Shown in pieces: positions 24,101 to 36,449 of a stretch of DNA of 64,000 bases. A program made the position numbers and the translations under genes. How positions within the stretch are numbered: position 1 is the first letter of the stretch; every line of letters begins with the position of its first letter. Origin of the DNA: Hippophae tibetana (lineage: Eukaryota > Streptophyta > Magnoliopsida > Rosales > Elaeagnaceae); contig CM072807.1 of assembly GCA_037013495.1 (NCBI GenBank), forward strand, positions 16,185,001-16,249,000, written 5' to 3'. The notes beneath the pieces are model-generated. The model did not search any database. It was not told where the DNA came from and saw only the letters and a program-made list of their open reading frames with translations.

Positions 24101-26494
24101 GAGTCCTCGAAGTCTTCTACAACATTTAAAAATATATACCTAGAGAAATCTGATTCAACTACTGAAGAAAAAGTGACTGCAGACATAGTTGCTGATATAG
24201 AATCTGATGACGAAAATATAGATCATCCTTTCAGCCAGTCTGAGATATACAGAAGTAATCGGTCTGTGAAAAAGAGGAGTTCACCTGTGCACATCTATAC
24301 ATACAAGGTATGGTTGGACTTCTTCACCCTTCACATGCTTTAGATTTACATTGATTAACTTATTGCTCATAGCAGCGCTTGGTTCACGTCCATAGGTTGC
24401 ATGGTGCATTGCATAAGTTTGGATGTCAGAACACTGTTGTTTCTGACTTTAAAATTTTTCCTTTAAGTTTGTATCTTGTATTAAAACCACGGTGAAAGTT
24501 GTCATAGGTCATGTAGCTTATATAAGTAGAGTGTATAAGTTATGTGGTCTTTTAGTAGACCACATCTATCCTGTTGCTTATATAAATTAATACTAAATTC
24601 TTATTTTGATCATTGATCGAGAAATTAGACCAGATTCTATCATTTGATAGTCATGTTATTAAATTTATGTGTATTTTTAAAGTAACAATTTTATTGTAGT
24701 TATTAGAGTGATGGTATCTGGTTAGAAATAACCTTACAATTATGGTTACATGGTTATCACATAACAAAATTTGATCAAATTTTTTAATCAACAGTTAAAA
24801 TAGGACTTTAGTATTAATTTTATGAAAGCAGTAGGACCTATATGATTCATTAAAAAGCACGGGACTTATGTGTTTCACTTGTGTAAGCTACAAAACCATT
24901 ATCACATTTTATCCTAAAGCCTTATTTATTTGGATTGGATATCTTACAGATCCTTGAGGCTGATCTACTTCAAGTTGCCCAAGTAATGGGGTATGAAGAC
25001 GAAATAAATGTAACTGATGACATTGGAACAGCAGATGCGTTTCTGGCATGTAGTTCAGAAATGAAGCAGAACCCTTGGATCCGTGGTGTAGCCAAATTCC
25101 ATCAACTGCCTATATTTGTTATGAAGGTTTCCTTCTAATATCACCATTTTCTCTCCCATGTCAACTTCTAGATTGTACATAACCATGCTTATGCAAACTG
25201 TTTATCTTGTTGCAAAACTTGGCCTCTATAATGCAGTCAAATACCATGGCACAAATGGTCAAGGCGGTTCGCATGATTCTTGGAATGGAATCATTCGTTT
25301 CTCCATCAAAACAGCCCGTTAAAAAATCTTTCAATATTGAAATTGAACCTGATGCACCGGAAAGGAAACCGTCACTTGAAGAGATTGATGCCTTGGAGGT
25401 ACTAGTTTTTCTTATTCCATACCTTTTGTTCATATCTTAACCCATCAGGAGCCAAAAACTAATGATTATTATGGGCTCGTTTTGTAACAAGTTCTGTTTT
25501 TATGTTTTGTTTTTTTAAAATTAGTTTTTTGTTTTCTAATTCATTTTTTTTTAAATCGTTTTTCCAACCGGATTTTATACTTAAAAAATGAAATTAGGTA
25601 CCAAATAGCACTCATTCGGAAAACTTAAGTTTAAAAACTATAATTTGAAAATAAAATTAGTTATAAAAACAAGCACTCAAATATTTTTGAATTTTATTCA
25701 TTTTGATAAAAAATTTAGTAAACATGTAGAGTAATTGTAGATTAACAATGCAATATTTGGAAGAATAAATGTATAAATATATAGTTGGTCCTTCACGTAT
25801 GAGTTTTAAATTTTTAAGAGAATTGATTTTCTAACGACTTCTAAAGGTCATGTGTTCAAACCCTAGTAACTATAATTCAGTTTGTTAAATTGCAAGAGCT
25901 TGGCCTGCATGATGTATAGAATCACGCTTGTGAGTAGATGATAAATGTATAAAAGTATAGTTCACCTTTCTTCCAGTAGCCTAAATTTGTGTAAAAATTG
26001 GTTTTTCAATTACTTCTAACAGGTTTTAATAAATAATGATCTAAAGAGTAAACATTATTCACCTAAATTCATAGGCCTGTGTCAAGGACATCTTCATTTT
26101 GAATAGCCACCAAATCTACATTCAATTTGCATAGTTGATCACAACATGCTTTGTTCATAAAATTTATTCTTTTTCTATTTTCTGACAGGAGGTTCGCCTT
26201 GCAATCGAGTACATAGTAATTCCTGGTGGAGAGGCAGTAGAGCTTCTTCCAAGACGCTCTGAAATAATAGCACGGCAGCTTGAGCTAGTAGAAAGTTATC
26301 AGTTGGCTGCTGAAAATTCGGGTACTGAGTTAAACCCCAGGTTGCAGATTCTTCCTGTGAGATTAAATAAGAAGAGTTCTTCCAAGTCTGTTAAACACAT
26401 TTCAAGTTTACTGAAGGTCACCGACCCTGGTTCACTAACTGCCGCTGGCGGGGGTACTAGTGTTACTAAGCTACCTCTTTTGCCGGACAAGTAA
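21135..26494 (+). CDS. ycf45/SPD1-like P-loop ATPase, probably plastid-targeted
   Basis: Nine exons with consistent phases: 21135-21608, 22338-22552, 22687-22837, 23022-23213, 23649-23811, 24054-24307, 24950-25126, 25237-25398 and 26189-26494, giving about 697 residues. The N-terminus is Ser/Thr/Arg-rich with few acids, fitting a plastid transit peptide. The AAA-type core has a Walker [10 protein letters not shown] (exon 2), [15 protein letters not shown] (exon 3), Walker B-like [13 protein letters not shown] and GTAHG (exon 4), and [13 protein letters not shown] (exon 5). An acidic linker follows, then a conserved C-terminal part ending LPLLPDK. This is the family of plastid/cyanobacterial ycf45. 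Arabidopsis members include SEEDLING PLASTID DEVELOPMENT1 (AT3G10420) and AT1G73170, which I cannot tell apart here. They are linked to early plastid development, and the molecular substrate is not settled. Nothing indicates damage. Confidence 0.88.
21790..22110. other. AT-rich segment in intron 1 of ycf45-like gene
   Basis: This stretch has partly palindromic AT-rich words (AATTAAATTA, TTTAATTTAATT) and may be an old small insertion. I found no clear terminal repeats, so I leave it unclassified. Confidence 0.25.
23295..23656 (+). repeat. Duplicated acceptor region before exon 5 of the ycf45-like gene
   Basis: Positions about 23295-23430 and 23535-23656 are imperfect direct copies: TAATGATTTGCCCAAAGC versus TAATGATTTCCCCAAAGC, and AATTACTGATCCAGA in both, ending CTGTAACCGAGTGTTA versus CTGTAACAGAGTGTTA. 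The second copy contains the used acceptor AG at 23647-23648 and the first codons of exon 5. In the first copy the acceptor AG is CG. Confidence 0.85.
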
Positions 26495-27889
26495 AACAGC
26501 CTCTTGTACAGCCCTGTATATTTTATCTTATTTTAATTGTTTAACCCTGTGAAATATTTAATGTATTTTGTGGTAAATAATTGTTACTGGAATATCCGTT
26601 CAGTGTAGTACTCAAGTTGTTTTCGGTTATGGATTTCTATTAAAAAAAAAAATTTTATAAAATATGTGAATTTGATATGCGATTAAAACCCTTAATTTGA
26701 GATGAAAACATATTAATTGTTTTTTTACTAAGTAGAGTATAGTGTAGGGTGGGCATTTTTTATTTTTTTTGGGTTTCAAATCAAAGTTAATATCAATTAT
26801 AAAAATTGGAAAAAAAAATCCTAAAATTAATTTAATTTGTATAGAAGAAATGTATTGAAAATGAATTTTTTATTAATTTTTAAAATTTACATTATGATGT
26901 GACAATAATCTCACCGGACATAGCAATACTACTTATCCCAAATGGGATTTGATTTTCTCTTCATATGGCAAGATTAGTAAAATATACTTTTAAGAATTGG
27001 GTGATAACCATTAAACTTGTGTTAAGGACGTTTTTAATCGTTAAATTATCAATTAATATATTTAGGTTTTATTTAAATATATATATATATATATATATTA
27101 ATCTTTAAATTTTAAGATTTAAAAGATTAAAATATCTTATTTTATTAGAGCGTATGAACTAAAGTAATATATATATATTAATCTTTAAATTTTAAGATTT
27201 AAAAGATTAAAATATCTTATTTTATTAGAGCGTATGAACTAAAGTATTTACTTTATTTTTATTAACGTCTTAAATTTTAAAACATGGGAACTAATATGTA
27301 TGAACAAAAAATTTAAACATTAAAATATTTCAAAAACATAATATAAATTTAAGTATCAAATTTAAGTATCAAGTTAGTAATTTTTCCTACTTTTAATAGG
27401 CGGTTATAATGCAATGATGATGCCCATATATTTTGAGTTAATCTCATATATAAACCTATAAATAATCTAGTTTGATTGGTTACTATGCTTTTAATGTGAG
27501 CTGTTCTATAACTAGAGGACAGGTATGGAGAAATTATACCACCATATTTGTTTGGAACAAATTTATATCAAACCCTACCCTTACTTATATTTAGATTAGA
27601 CCCACGGCTATAAAAATTAATCTCTAACGCCAAATAAACAATAAAAGGGGCAAAATAAAGTCTCATAAAAATAGAATCTTTTATACATTTTAAATATAAT
27701 TAATAGATTATTATTATTCTTTATTTTTTAATAATTTTTACATTTTTAAAAATAAGAATATTATATATATTTTTAACTTATACTAAAATTGTTTTTATTT
27801 TACAGAAAATTACTTCGTTTATTTCTTAATATCATATTCTTTTATATATACAATTGTTATGCTTAATATACTATTAGAAGTTATAAATC
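26495..27889. other. Intergenic region, 3' flank of ycf45-like gene
   Basis: No coding region is seen. It holds the presumed 3' UTR (to about 26600), homopolymer runs, and an exact tandem duplication at 27087-27246, then AT-rich sequence up to the copia LTR. Confidence 0.5.
27087..27246. repeat. Exact 80-bp tandem duplication
   Basis: Positions 27087-27166 and 27167-27246 are identical. The unit contains ATTAGAGCGTATGAACTAAA and an internal inverted word AATCTTTAAATTTTAAGATT. The TA-rich edge suggests slippage or template switching at a TA run. Confidence 0.9.
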
Positions 27890-27897
27890 ACCCTGAA

Positions 27898-28031
27898 AAT
27901 CAAGAAACTAACATCCTAAAATCAGGGGATGGTTCTATCCTAAAAATCATGAAACCGACATCCTGAAATCAGGGGTTAGTTCCACCCTAGAAATCAGGAA
28001 ATTGACCATACTATTAGGTTGATTTCCTACA
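27898..28031 (-). repeat. 3' LTR start of copia element, with 47-bp tandem units
   Basis: On the minus strand the LTR begins TGTAGGAAATCAACC directly after the polypurine tract. It contains two full 47-base units and part of a third, with words CTGATTTCAGGATG and TTCTAGGGTGGAAC. A related stretch (GATTTCTAGGGTGAAAC) at 31529-31605 is the remnant of the 5' LTR. Confidence 0.75.
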
Positions 28032-28039
28032 CTCCCCTT
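28032..28039 (-). other. Polypurine tract of copia element
   Basis: AAGGGGAG on the minus strand sits immediately before the TG of the 3' LTR, which is the expected position of the plus-strand primer. Confidence 0.75.
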
Positions 28040-29610
28040 AAAGCTAGGCGATATATGTTTTCCAAACCAAGTGCTACACTTAACTCTGTGAAATTAGGTC
28101 GAAACAAAGCTTTCGTTAAGATATCTGTTATTTGTTGTCTAGATGGAACATAGTTGAAGAAGATCATCTTGCCTTCAATTTTCTCACTGATGAAGTGTCT
28201 ATCAATTCCACATATTTAGTTCGATCATGATGGACTGGATTTATGGCAATTGCAATTGCTCACTGGTTGTCACACATGATTCTAATAGATTCTGAATGTT
28301 CAACCTTGAGTTCATATAGCAATCATTTTAGCCAAATTCCTTCACAGATGCCCAAAGCTAATGCACGGAACTCAACCTCAGCACTGCTATGTGCTACCAC
28401 TGCTTTCTTTTTGCTATGCCATGCCACCAAATTTCCCTAAATAAATGAGCAATATCCATATGTGGATTTTCGATTACTAGGAGATCCAACCCAATCAACG
28501 TCAGTATAAATTTCCAATCTCCTATTAATTGTTTTCTTGAACATGAGCCCCTTTCCAGGATCCTTTTTCAAATATCTTAGAATACGATTTAATGCCTCCA
28601 AGTGATCTACTGATAGGTTGCCAAGAAACTGACTAACAATACTGACTGAAAAACTTATATCTGGATGTGTATGGGTCAAATAAATTAACTTACCTACCAA
28701 ACGTTGATATTGCCCCTGGTCAGTTATCAATTCATCAGTTTGAGGCATTAGTTTGATGTTAGGGTCCATGGGTGTTTCAACAGGTTTACACCCACTCATG
28801 CCAGTCTCACGCAAGAGATCTAGAACATATTTGCATTGAGAAACTGAGATTCCTTTGGTACTATGTGCCACCTCCATCCCTAAGAAATATTTCAAATATC
28901 TCAAGTCTTTAATCTCAAATTCCTTGGATAATAGCATCTTAAGTCTCTTCATTTCTCCTACATGATTTCCTGTAAGAACTATATCATCAACATAAACAAT
29001 CAAATCTGTGATTCTTCCATCTGTGAAGTGTTTGACAAATAGAGTGTGGTATGTATATGTCTGAGAGTATCCATCCTGTTTGAGGACCTTAATGAATTTG
29101 TCAAACCATGCTCTAGGTGATTGTTTAAGTCCATATAATGCCTTTCTCAACTTGCATACCTTCCCTTGTGTATCTTTAGTCTCAAAGCCAGAAGACACAT
29201 CCATGTAAACTTCTTCGATCAAATCTCCATTTAAGAATGTGTTCTTGACATCGAGTTGAAGTAGTGGCCAATCCTCATTAACTACAATAGATAGCAAGAC
29301 ACGAACTGTGTTAAGTTTTGCTACATAAGAAAAATTCTCTTAATAATCGATTCCATATGATTAGGTGAACCCTTTAGCCACTAGTCGAGCTTTATATCTG
29401 TCGATATTTCCATCTACCTTCTGTTTAACAGAGAATATCCATTTACAGTCTACTATCTTCTTTCCAAGTGGTAGCTCTGTTAACATCCATGTACCACTCT
29501 TTACAAGTACAATAAATTCTTCTAAGGTTGCCTTGTGCCATTCAGGAACTTTTAGAGCCTCATTGACAGAATTAGGAATCTTGATGTTGTCTAGGGATGT
29601 CACAAATGTC
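28040..29610 (-). pseudogene. Copia reverse transcriptase and RNase H
   Basis: Residues ending in VDCKWIFSVKQKVDGNIDRYK (29361-29603) start the RT, and after a frame break the main block runs at 28437-29297. Motifs seen are LDVKNTFLNGDLIEEVYM, CKLRKALYGLKQSPRAWF, LIVYVDDIVLTGN with the catalytic YVDD, and LVGKLIYLTHTHPDISF. The RNase H region begins IYTDVDWVGSPSNRKST and after a stop continues to the polypurine tract with a readable DILTKAF end. Stops near 28437 and about 29330 and a frameshift inactivate it. Confidence 0.85.
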
Positions 29611-30326
29611 TGAAATTTTGGGGACAGATTTGCATAAGAAATGTAACTTTAAAGAGGATGTTGAGTGCATGATCGAACGAATTTTCTTTTTGCAATAGGA
29701 AGATCTAACTCAGGGTCAAAACTAAGTTTTGGACTAGATTCTGCTTTATCTTGTAATCTTTCAGATTCAGTCTGACTCAAAAGAGTTTCTTGGCTTTACT
29801 GATTTCGTGTGGGCAAGTCAGGATTTCTCTTTCTTCCATAAACTTTTATGGAATCATTAGGAAGGAGAAGATGTTTAGGATAGACAATAGGAGATTTACC
29901 AGGTTTGGTTTTTAAAGGAGAATCTAGAATGAGTATTAGATTAGAAGAGGACAAGGTAGTATAGGGTAAATGAGATGATAAATTCGGTTTAATGAGTTAT
30001 GAATAATCCTAATTCTGCAATTCATTAGTGTGATTCTCCCCCTGAATTGCAAAATTAGAATAGAATGGAGTTTCTTCAAAGAAAGTAACATCCATGAAAT
30101 GGTAAAACTTACGAGTGATGGGAGAGAAACATTTGTAGCCTTTTTGATTTGCTGAGTAACCAACAAAGATGCATTTAAAGGCACTGGCATCAAGTTTGCC
30201 ACGATATTGTGAATGAATATGGACAAAAATAGTGCAACCAAAAACCTTGAAAGGAATTAGTGATATAAGTTGTAAGGTAGAATATTGACTTTGAAGCACT
30301 TGTAAAGGTGAATGAAAGTTGAGAAA

Positions 30327-31000
30327 TCAAGAAGGCATTCGATTGATCAAGTGTGTTGCAGTATGAATGGCTTCACCCCAAAAAATTTTAGGAACATTGG
30401 TTTGAAAAAGTAAAGTTCGGGCAACCTCAAGTATATGACGTTTTTTGCATTCAGCTACACCGTTTTGTTGTGGTGTGTCAATGTAGGAGCTTTGTTGGGC
30501 AATACCATGTGATTTGAGATATCCACTAAGATCGGAATTAAAGAAATCCCTAGCATTATCAGTTTTTAGGATTTGAATATTGACATTGAACTGAGTTTGG
30601 ATCATGGCATGAAAAAGTGAAAATATGTCTTTGGTTTCAAATTTGTCTTTCATAAGAAATGTCCAACATAATCAAGTATGATCATCAACTAACAGTAAGA
30701 ACCATCGAGCACCAGTAATACTGGGAACGCGACATGGTCCCTAAATGTCACCGTGAATGAGGGGAAAATGGTGAGTTGGTTTGTGCGTGTGTGGTGAAAA
30801 AGTGTTTTGAGTATGTTTTGTCAATTGACAAACTTCACAATGAAATAAATTGGGATTTTTATTGATGAATAAGGATGGAAACAGACGTTTCATATACGAA
30901 AAATTTGGATGACCTAGACGAAAATGCCACATCATGATTTCACTTTCCTTATTAGTATGATTATGAGACTTAAGATTATGACTCAATTGACATTGATGAC
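30327..31000 (-). pseudogene. Copia GAG-pre-integrase and integrase
   Basis: The zinc-binding pre-integrase part has WHFRLGHPNFSYMKRLFPS and FHCEVCQLTKHT (H-x-H and C-x2-C). The integrase core has LKTDNARDFFNSDL and TPQQNGVAECKKRH, where the usual E-R-K reads E-C-K-K. It continues with WGEAIHTATHLINRMPS. A downstream piece near 30009-30299 (LISLIPFKVFGCTIFVHIH) is the integrase C-terminal region. Frames shift between pieces. Confidence 0.8.
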
Positions 31001-31084
31001 TAACAGAATGGTTTGAAGAAGTGTTGATATCAAGAACATAGAGGCCCGCATGTAAATCAACACCGCTAATCATCTTCCCCGAGC

Positions 31085-31520
31085 TCAGGTCCTGAAAAGC
31101 ACAAGATTTAGCCAAGAATTTAGTTTCACAGTTAAGTTGCAATAAAATCCAGGCACAAATAACACAGATTTGAGAGTGAGGTCGTTTGAGAGACAAATGG
31201 TCCCTGTTCTGACCACTGTGATGCGAGTACCATTGGTGACACACACTATTTGAAGTTTGTTACAAGGTGAGTAGGTTGTGAAAAGTGATTGATCACTTGT
31301 CATGTGATTGTAGGCACCTGAGTCTACTATCCAAGATAAGGAGGGAAATTTTCAAGCATGTTTTGTTGAATTACTGGAAATATGTGTGAAGTTATTCCTA
31401 CTGCTACTAAATGTGGTGTTGATATTTGCCTTTTGTATAAATTGTTGGAGAAGTTCTAACTGTTCCTTAGCGAATGAGATAAGATTACTAGAAAATGCAC
31501 TTGGGTTTAGAGGCTGAGTT
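31085..31520 (-). pseudogene. Copia protease and gag tail
   Basis: A piece with VTNGTRITVVRTGTICLSND and LKSVLFVPGFYCNLTV matches the region after the protease active site of copia polyproteins. Upstream, a gag tail with EQLELLQQFIQKA is readable. The protease active-site region is damaged and the first part of gag, including any CCHC knuckle, is absent. Confidence 0.65.
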
Positions 31521-31605
31521 TGTAACTGACCTACTAAAATCAGAGACTAGTTTCACCCTAGAAATCAAAAAATTAATCATACTACTAAGTTGATTTTCTA
31601 AATAT

Positions 31606-32039
31606 ACTACTAAATAATAAACATTTTAATTAGGGATTCAATTATAAAAAATTTGAAACTGAGTGATGGAATTTTTTTTATGTTAAAGTAGTGGATTTTT
31701 TTCTTTCTTTTTTTTAATAGTGAAAGCAGTGGATTTTATGTCCAAAGGAAATAAATAGAACCAAAAATCGTACCTCACCCACGTTTTTCATTTCTCCAAT
31801 TTCATTTCATTCCAATGAACCAAATTAAACGTCACCTTAGGGTTCTAAATCCCATCTCTCTTTCCTATAAAATCAATTTTAACATGTTGAAAAGAACTTG
31901 AAAGGTTCTGAAAAACAAAAGATAGAGAAAAATAATAAAAGGCAAAACGGTAAATTCTTTATATCAAAACCTAGTAGTATTGTTATATCTAAAAAAATGA
32001 CCACTCTATCAAATGTATTTCGATGGTAGGTAATTAATT
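31606..32039. other. Spacer between copia element and pararetrovirus copy 2
   Basis: AT-rich DNA with no coding sequence that I can support. Confidence 0.4.
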
Positions 32040-34083
32040 CGTATTTTGCTTAAATTTATTTTGTTCCACTCAAAACACGATAAACTAATTCAACTCAACT
32101 CAAAACTCATTATGTTGGCAATCGGTTTAGATTTATTGATTTCTAGATCCAAAGGATTTTTTGAGCTTACCGTTTTTCATAGTTTTCTAATACATGTTAA
32201 GGTTTTATCTTCTTGTATTTCATTAATAAAAGAGTTTTTTTTCTTCTATTTCTAATGAAATATTTTCTAAATAATTTTTTTGTTATTTTATCTCATATTG
32301 TTGCATAAAAGTTAGGTTTGATACAGTTAAAGCTTTTCATAATTTAGATACATAAATGACATCACCATCTAATGTTATTAAACTTATTTTGTCTAAATAT
32401 TGTGTAAAAGGTTGATATAAGTTTAGAAAATCATTTCCTATGAATAAATTAACTACTATTTCTTGTAGATATATGATAGGAATATGAATTTTTCTCCTTC
32501 TATCATTATATCTATATCTTTTAAAACTTTATTAATATTTATTGTAATATTATTAGCATTTCTTACAATTAAATTTTTTTATGTCAGTTTCTAATATCTT
32601 TCTCAAAGCACATGTTTACTTGTTACACACATACTTGTTCATGTATCTATATATGAATGTAAATGATAGCTAGTATAGTATTTAAATTTTAGTTCTACGT
32701 TTATATAGGTACTATTTGAATTTGAAATATTGTAGAAATCATTTATCTTCTGTTAAAGAGTACCCATATTATATTATGAGTCGGTTATTTCCTTCTTAGT
32801 TTTCTCTAATAGATAAATACTGTAAGTATTATCTATATATGATTCTTCGATTGGTTCTAATTCCATCTTAAAAACTTCTTCTAGGATTTTTGCTTTCTGT
32901 GAAAATTCATTTTTAAATGTTTTCTTATGTTGAAACCTATTGAGGCATTCGTTGGCATAATGTCATTCTTCATTACCGATCCAACATCTCTTCTTTCCTA
33001 AAAGGCAATAATTCTTATTTTCAGGAGGTTTATATCTCTTTCTTCTAAAATATCTTTTTCTATAGTTTTTCCTATTTAATCTTCTTTTATATTTTTGAAA
33101 ATCTCATTTTCTGGATTTATGTTTTTTAAATCTCTTCTATTTTTTATATTTTTTGTATTTCTATTTGTAGGGTTTTATGTTACATTAATATTTTTTCAGT
33201 ATTCTAAAATCTCTTGTATTATAACATATTTCATCATTTTCTCTTATTTATTTATATTCCTTTTTTCTTGGCATTTAATAATTATCCAACTTTTAAGACT
33301 TCTTATTCTTCCTTCTATGATGTCCGGTATAGTTTTCTTATTTCTCGGATTCCAACTTTTTGTTAAGGTCTTATGAAATGTTCTGATTAACTTTTGGAAA
33401 AACATTTCCTTATAAGTTATTTGCGTAAAGGGTGGTAATTTATGGTAATGCATTTCATATTTACAAATAAAAGAATCTATGTAATACATGTTATATAGTT
33501 TCATATTTGTTAAATGTAATTCGGCTTCATTAATTTCATTTTCATTGAATTTAGTTATAGTTCTTCCTTTATTTTCTTCAATAAATTTCTTGTATATTTT
33601 ATTTATTATTGTATCTAAATATTCTCTTCTTATAGAAGCATTCCTCTACATTAATAAATTTTGTTAATATATTAAATTTGAAAACCAAATCTTAACATTT
33701 TTTGTCATTTTATGAGCTACTAATACTCTACAGATTGAAAGATTTGTTTGTGTAGTTTGAGATGTTTGTATGAATACATTAATACCACTAGTCAATTCAT
33801 CTAATGTTTTTTTCCTATCTCTCGTACAATTTAGATCTAAGAGATCAGACTTATAATTATTATGGAGCTTGAATTCTGGTGGGATACTACCTCTAGTTTC
33901 CCAATGTAACCTTTTTTTTCATTTTGGGTAGTATGAGGCTCTCCTGACCTTTGCCTATTTCTTTCTTCCCTATGTAGGTCAGATTTTCCTTCTTGGTAAG
34001 AAACCGGTAATGAAATTTGTTTCATATGACCTTTTTGGGTAATAATTTCTGGTTTAGTATTAGTCTATCTGATTATTGTCATA
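32040..34083 (-). mobile_element. Endogenous pararetrovirus copy 2, segment A (protease and coat protein part)
   Basis: It is colinear with about 15290-17250 of copy 1 on the same strand. It includes the protease region (about 32120-32760), the basic coat-protein region, and a zinc-knuckle region near 32930-32985. There the second cysteine is glycine and a stop lies within the knuckle, whereas the histidine and last cysteine lost in copy 1 are kept. Further upstream parts (33244-33504) are open for about 86 codons. Reverse transcriptase is absent, and homology stops near 32040. The CACTA element interrupts the copy at 34084-34086, and the remainder lies at 41465-42975. Confidence 0.65.
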
Positions 34084-34086
34084 TCA

Positions 34087-34200
34087 CACTACTACAAAAT
34101 GGACTATTAAAGTTGGTTCGCTAAACCGACTTTAAATTGACTGACTTAAACTTTAAAGTCGGTTCACGCGTTGAACCGATGCTACGCTATATTGATTTTT
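34087..34200. repeat. Left terminal and subterminal repeats of CACTA copy 2
   Basis: The terminal 13 bases CACTACTACAAAA are followed by AAAGTCGGTTCACGCG and TTGAACCGATGCTACG. These are inverted relatives of right-side motifs at 40840-40960 and 41288-41400. The regular words are likely transposase-binding sites (family knowledge). Confidence 0.8.
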
Positions 34201-34791
34201 TTATTCTCATTTTCACTCTACTAACCTGTATTCAATATAGCATAAAAAACCAAAATATAAATAATTGAAAATTTAAATATAATTAATTACTTGATAATTA
34301 AATTTATTACAAAAATAAATAAAGTATATAAGAATACATATATAATACATATATATATATATATATATAGTTAACTTAAATTACAAATAAAATAATGTCG
34401 TCAAAGTATAATTAGATTGTGCGAGCCAACTTGGTTGGCTTAGAATCACCAGCATAATGACAAAGAAACTGGACAAAAAGCAGTTAGTTCATATAACAAT
34501 TCATTACTCTACATACATAAGCACGTAAACATACATCAAACAAGAAGGATTATATTCTTCTCTTGATGTTTGAACAAAAAAATTTGTCCATTCTTCTTGT
34601 AAATCATCAAAAAGAGATTACCACAATGACATTCGAGTGATATAATAATAATCTTATCACTTCGAACTCATATTAACACTTTATTAATCTGTTGTCTATA
34701 AATATGAAGTTATCTGAAATCAAGCTGATATTTTTAATGCTATAATAAATTCTAAATATGAAATCAAGTGTAACTCTGATTTGTTACTTAG

Positions 34792-34867
34792 CTTGTATGA
34801 GTTTTGGTGCCCTTAAACGTATGAAACAATTTTGTAATACGTTTATGAGCACCAAAACTCATACAAG
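34792..34867. repeat. 31-bp inverted repeat with 14-nt loop
   Basis: The left arm 34792-34822 (CTTGTATGAGTTTTGGTGC...) is the reverse complement of the right arm 34837-34867, with about two mismatches. The arm sequence derives from the stretch that in CACTA copy 1 precedes the plant mobile domain fragment (GAGTTTTGG...). Confidence 0.85.
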
Positions 34868-34880
34868 CCATAAAATTCAT

Positions 34881-36440
34881 GACATAATAACCACATATGA
34901 CTCCATTATTTTGTTATGGAACCTACAAAAAACAAGTGTACATGATTTTCCATATTCGAACATCTTTATTATTCAATAGTAAAATTAATAAAATTATTAA
35001 TATTTGCTTGTACATACCATAATTGTTTTTCATATAAGCTTTTAAGATTTTTTAAGGGCAATGCCCCTAAACTTATTCCACAGTTTACATTCCCTATCAA
35101 GGTTTAAAACAGTTAGTTTTTTATTAAATACTACAAAAAATAATATAAGAAACCAATAGCTAGCTATAACTCTTACATTTCAACAATTGCTTTTGTATCT
35201 TTAGTTAGTTCTATGGAAGCTGAGTCACAGTACTAAGCATGATTATTGAACAGATCAAAGATTACCAACATTCAATGATATTGGCCTTCTTTAAACCTTA
35301 GTGGCCAAGAGATTATCAATTTTTGATTTCTGTTAAGCGTTAATGTCCTATCACATAATTGTTTAGCTCCGATGTTAACATCCTTATCATGATATTGATT
35401 GACATATGTAGAATCATAGAACATTGCTAAATGTAATGAGTGATTATGTTGAAGTTGATAATAACACGTCCTATATAAAAGAAATATATATAAGTAATTA
35501 GATATTATAAAAATAATTATATATATTCTACATAAATGAAAGCAAAATGAACAGATTGAGGACTCACCTTATCCACACTTGAATTATACTTAAATCAATA
35601 ATTTGATATTCAAATAGTTGTAATATTTACTCGATCGATATATAAGTTTAGCCAAGGTCTACACCAGAAATTTCTATAAGAAGTGGCACAATCCATCCAT
35701 CATTTATACTAGATGCCCTTGCAACAATAGTCATAAAAGTGCCAATATTTTTGCTGAAGTTTAAAGCATAATCATAACTATACTTTTTCCAAGGTTTCTT
35801 CTTGAATGACTTAGTGCGCGATGATTGGCCACTAGACATAGATTTAGCACGAGATATTTGATTCGTATCTCTTAAATGTGCCGCATTTAAGAGTTTTGGT
35901 ATTATAGACTAAAGAAAAAGTTTTATGTATGTTAGTAACAATAAAATATATAATAAAATAATAGTAGTAAACAAGTGTTATCTTTTAAGTTAAAAAATAG
36001 TAGCATGTCAAAATTTAGAATAACTTGAATCAACGGTCAAGCCACATACTGTCCAACCGCTTCTTGGATTGTCGTAGCATCAGGATGCACAAGTAGTGGA
36101 CAATGATGAAACAATGATTGATCAATTACTATTCACCAATGATTAGACAAATATTTATTATGAATAATTCGATCATTGCTCAATTTTTGTACCATTCTAA
36201 TAGCAACAAAGTCTGTTGATGAAGGATTTTTCAACAAATATTTCATATTCTGTTAAACATTTAAGTGTCATATATAATAAATAAAACATATAATAAGAAA
36301 TAAAAATAATAGATTATCTACACTAGAAATTAAAATCTTACCACATATGATTCATCAAATAGAGAAGGACTCCCATGTGGGGTAGCTATTGGATGTACAT
36401 TCTCTCCAAAATGTTCATCATGATGTGATTGACGGTAAGA
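34881..36440. other. Non-coding left interior of CACTA copy 2
   Basis: It is colinear with about 1860-2870 of copy 1. Short open frames occur but none has a recognisable domain. It includes decayed 3' parts of the Transposase_24-like gene region. Confidence 0.4.
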
Positions 36441-36449
36441 ATGTGCGGA

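Larger units (their letters stand above)
27890..31605 (-). mobile_element. Ty1-copia LTR retrotransposon, gag mostly deleted
   Basis: Minus-strand order from high to low coordinates is: partial 5' LTR (31529-31605), gag tail (about 31310-31520), protease, GAG-pre-integrase, integrase, reverse transcriptase, RNase H, polypurine tract (28032-28039) and 3' LTR start (28031 downward). Frames are mostly open but separated by several stops and frameshifts, so it is dead but better preserved than the copia remnant at 9040. Most of gag is missing between the LTR fragment and gag tail. Confidence 0.8.

Noticed and set aside
33837..34025. 62-codon minus-strand frame next to the CACTA left end
   Set aside because: It belongs to the decayed pararetrovirus copy 2 and is a small remnant without recognisable motif; annotating it as a gene is not supported.
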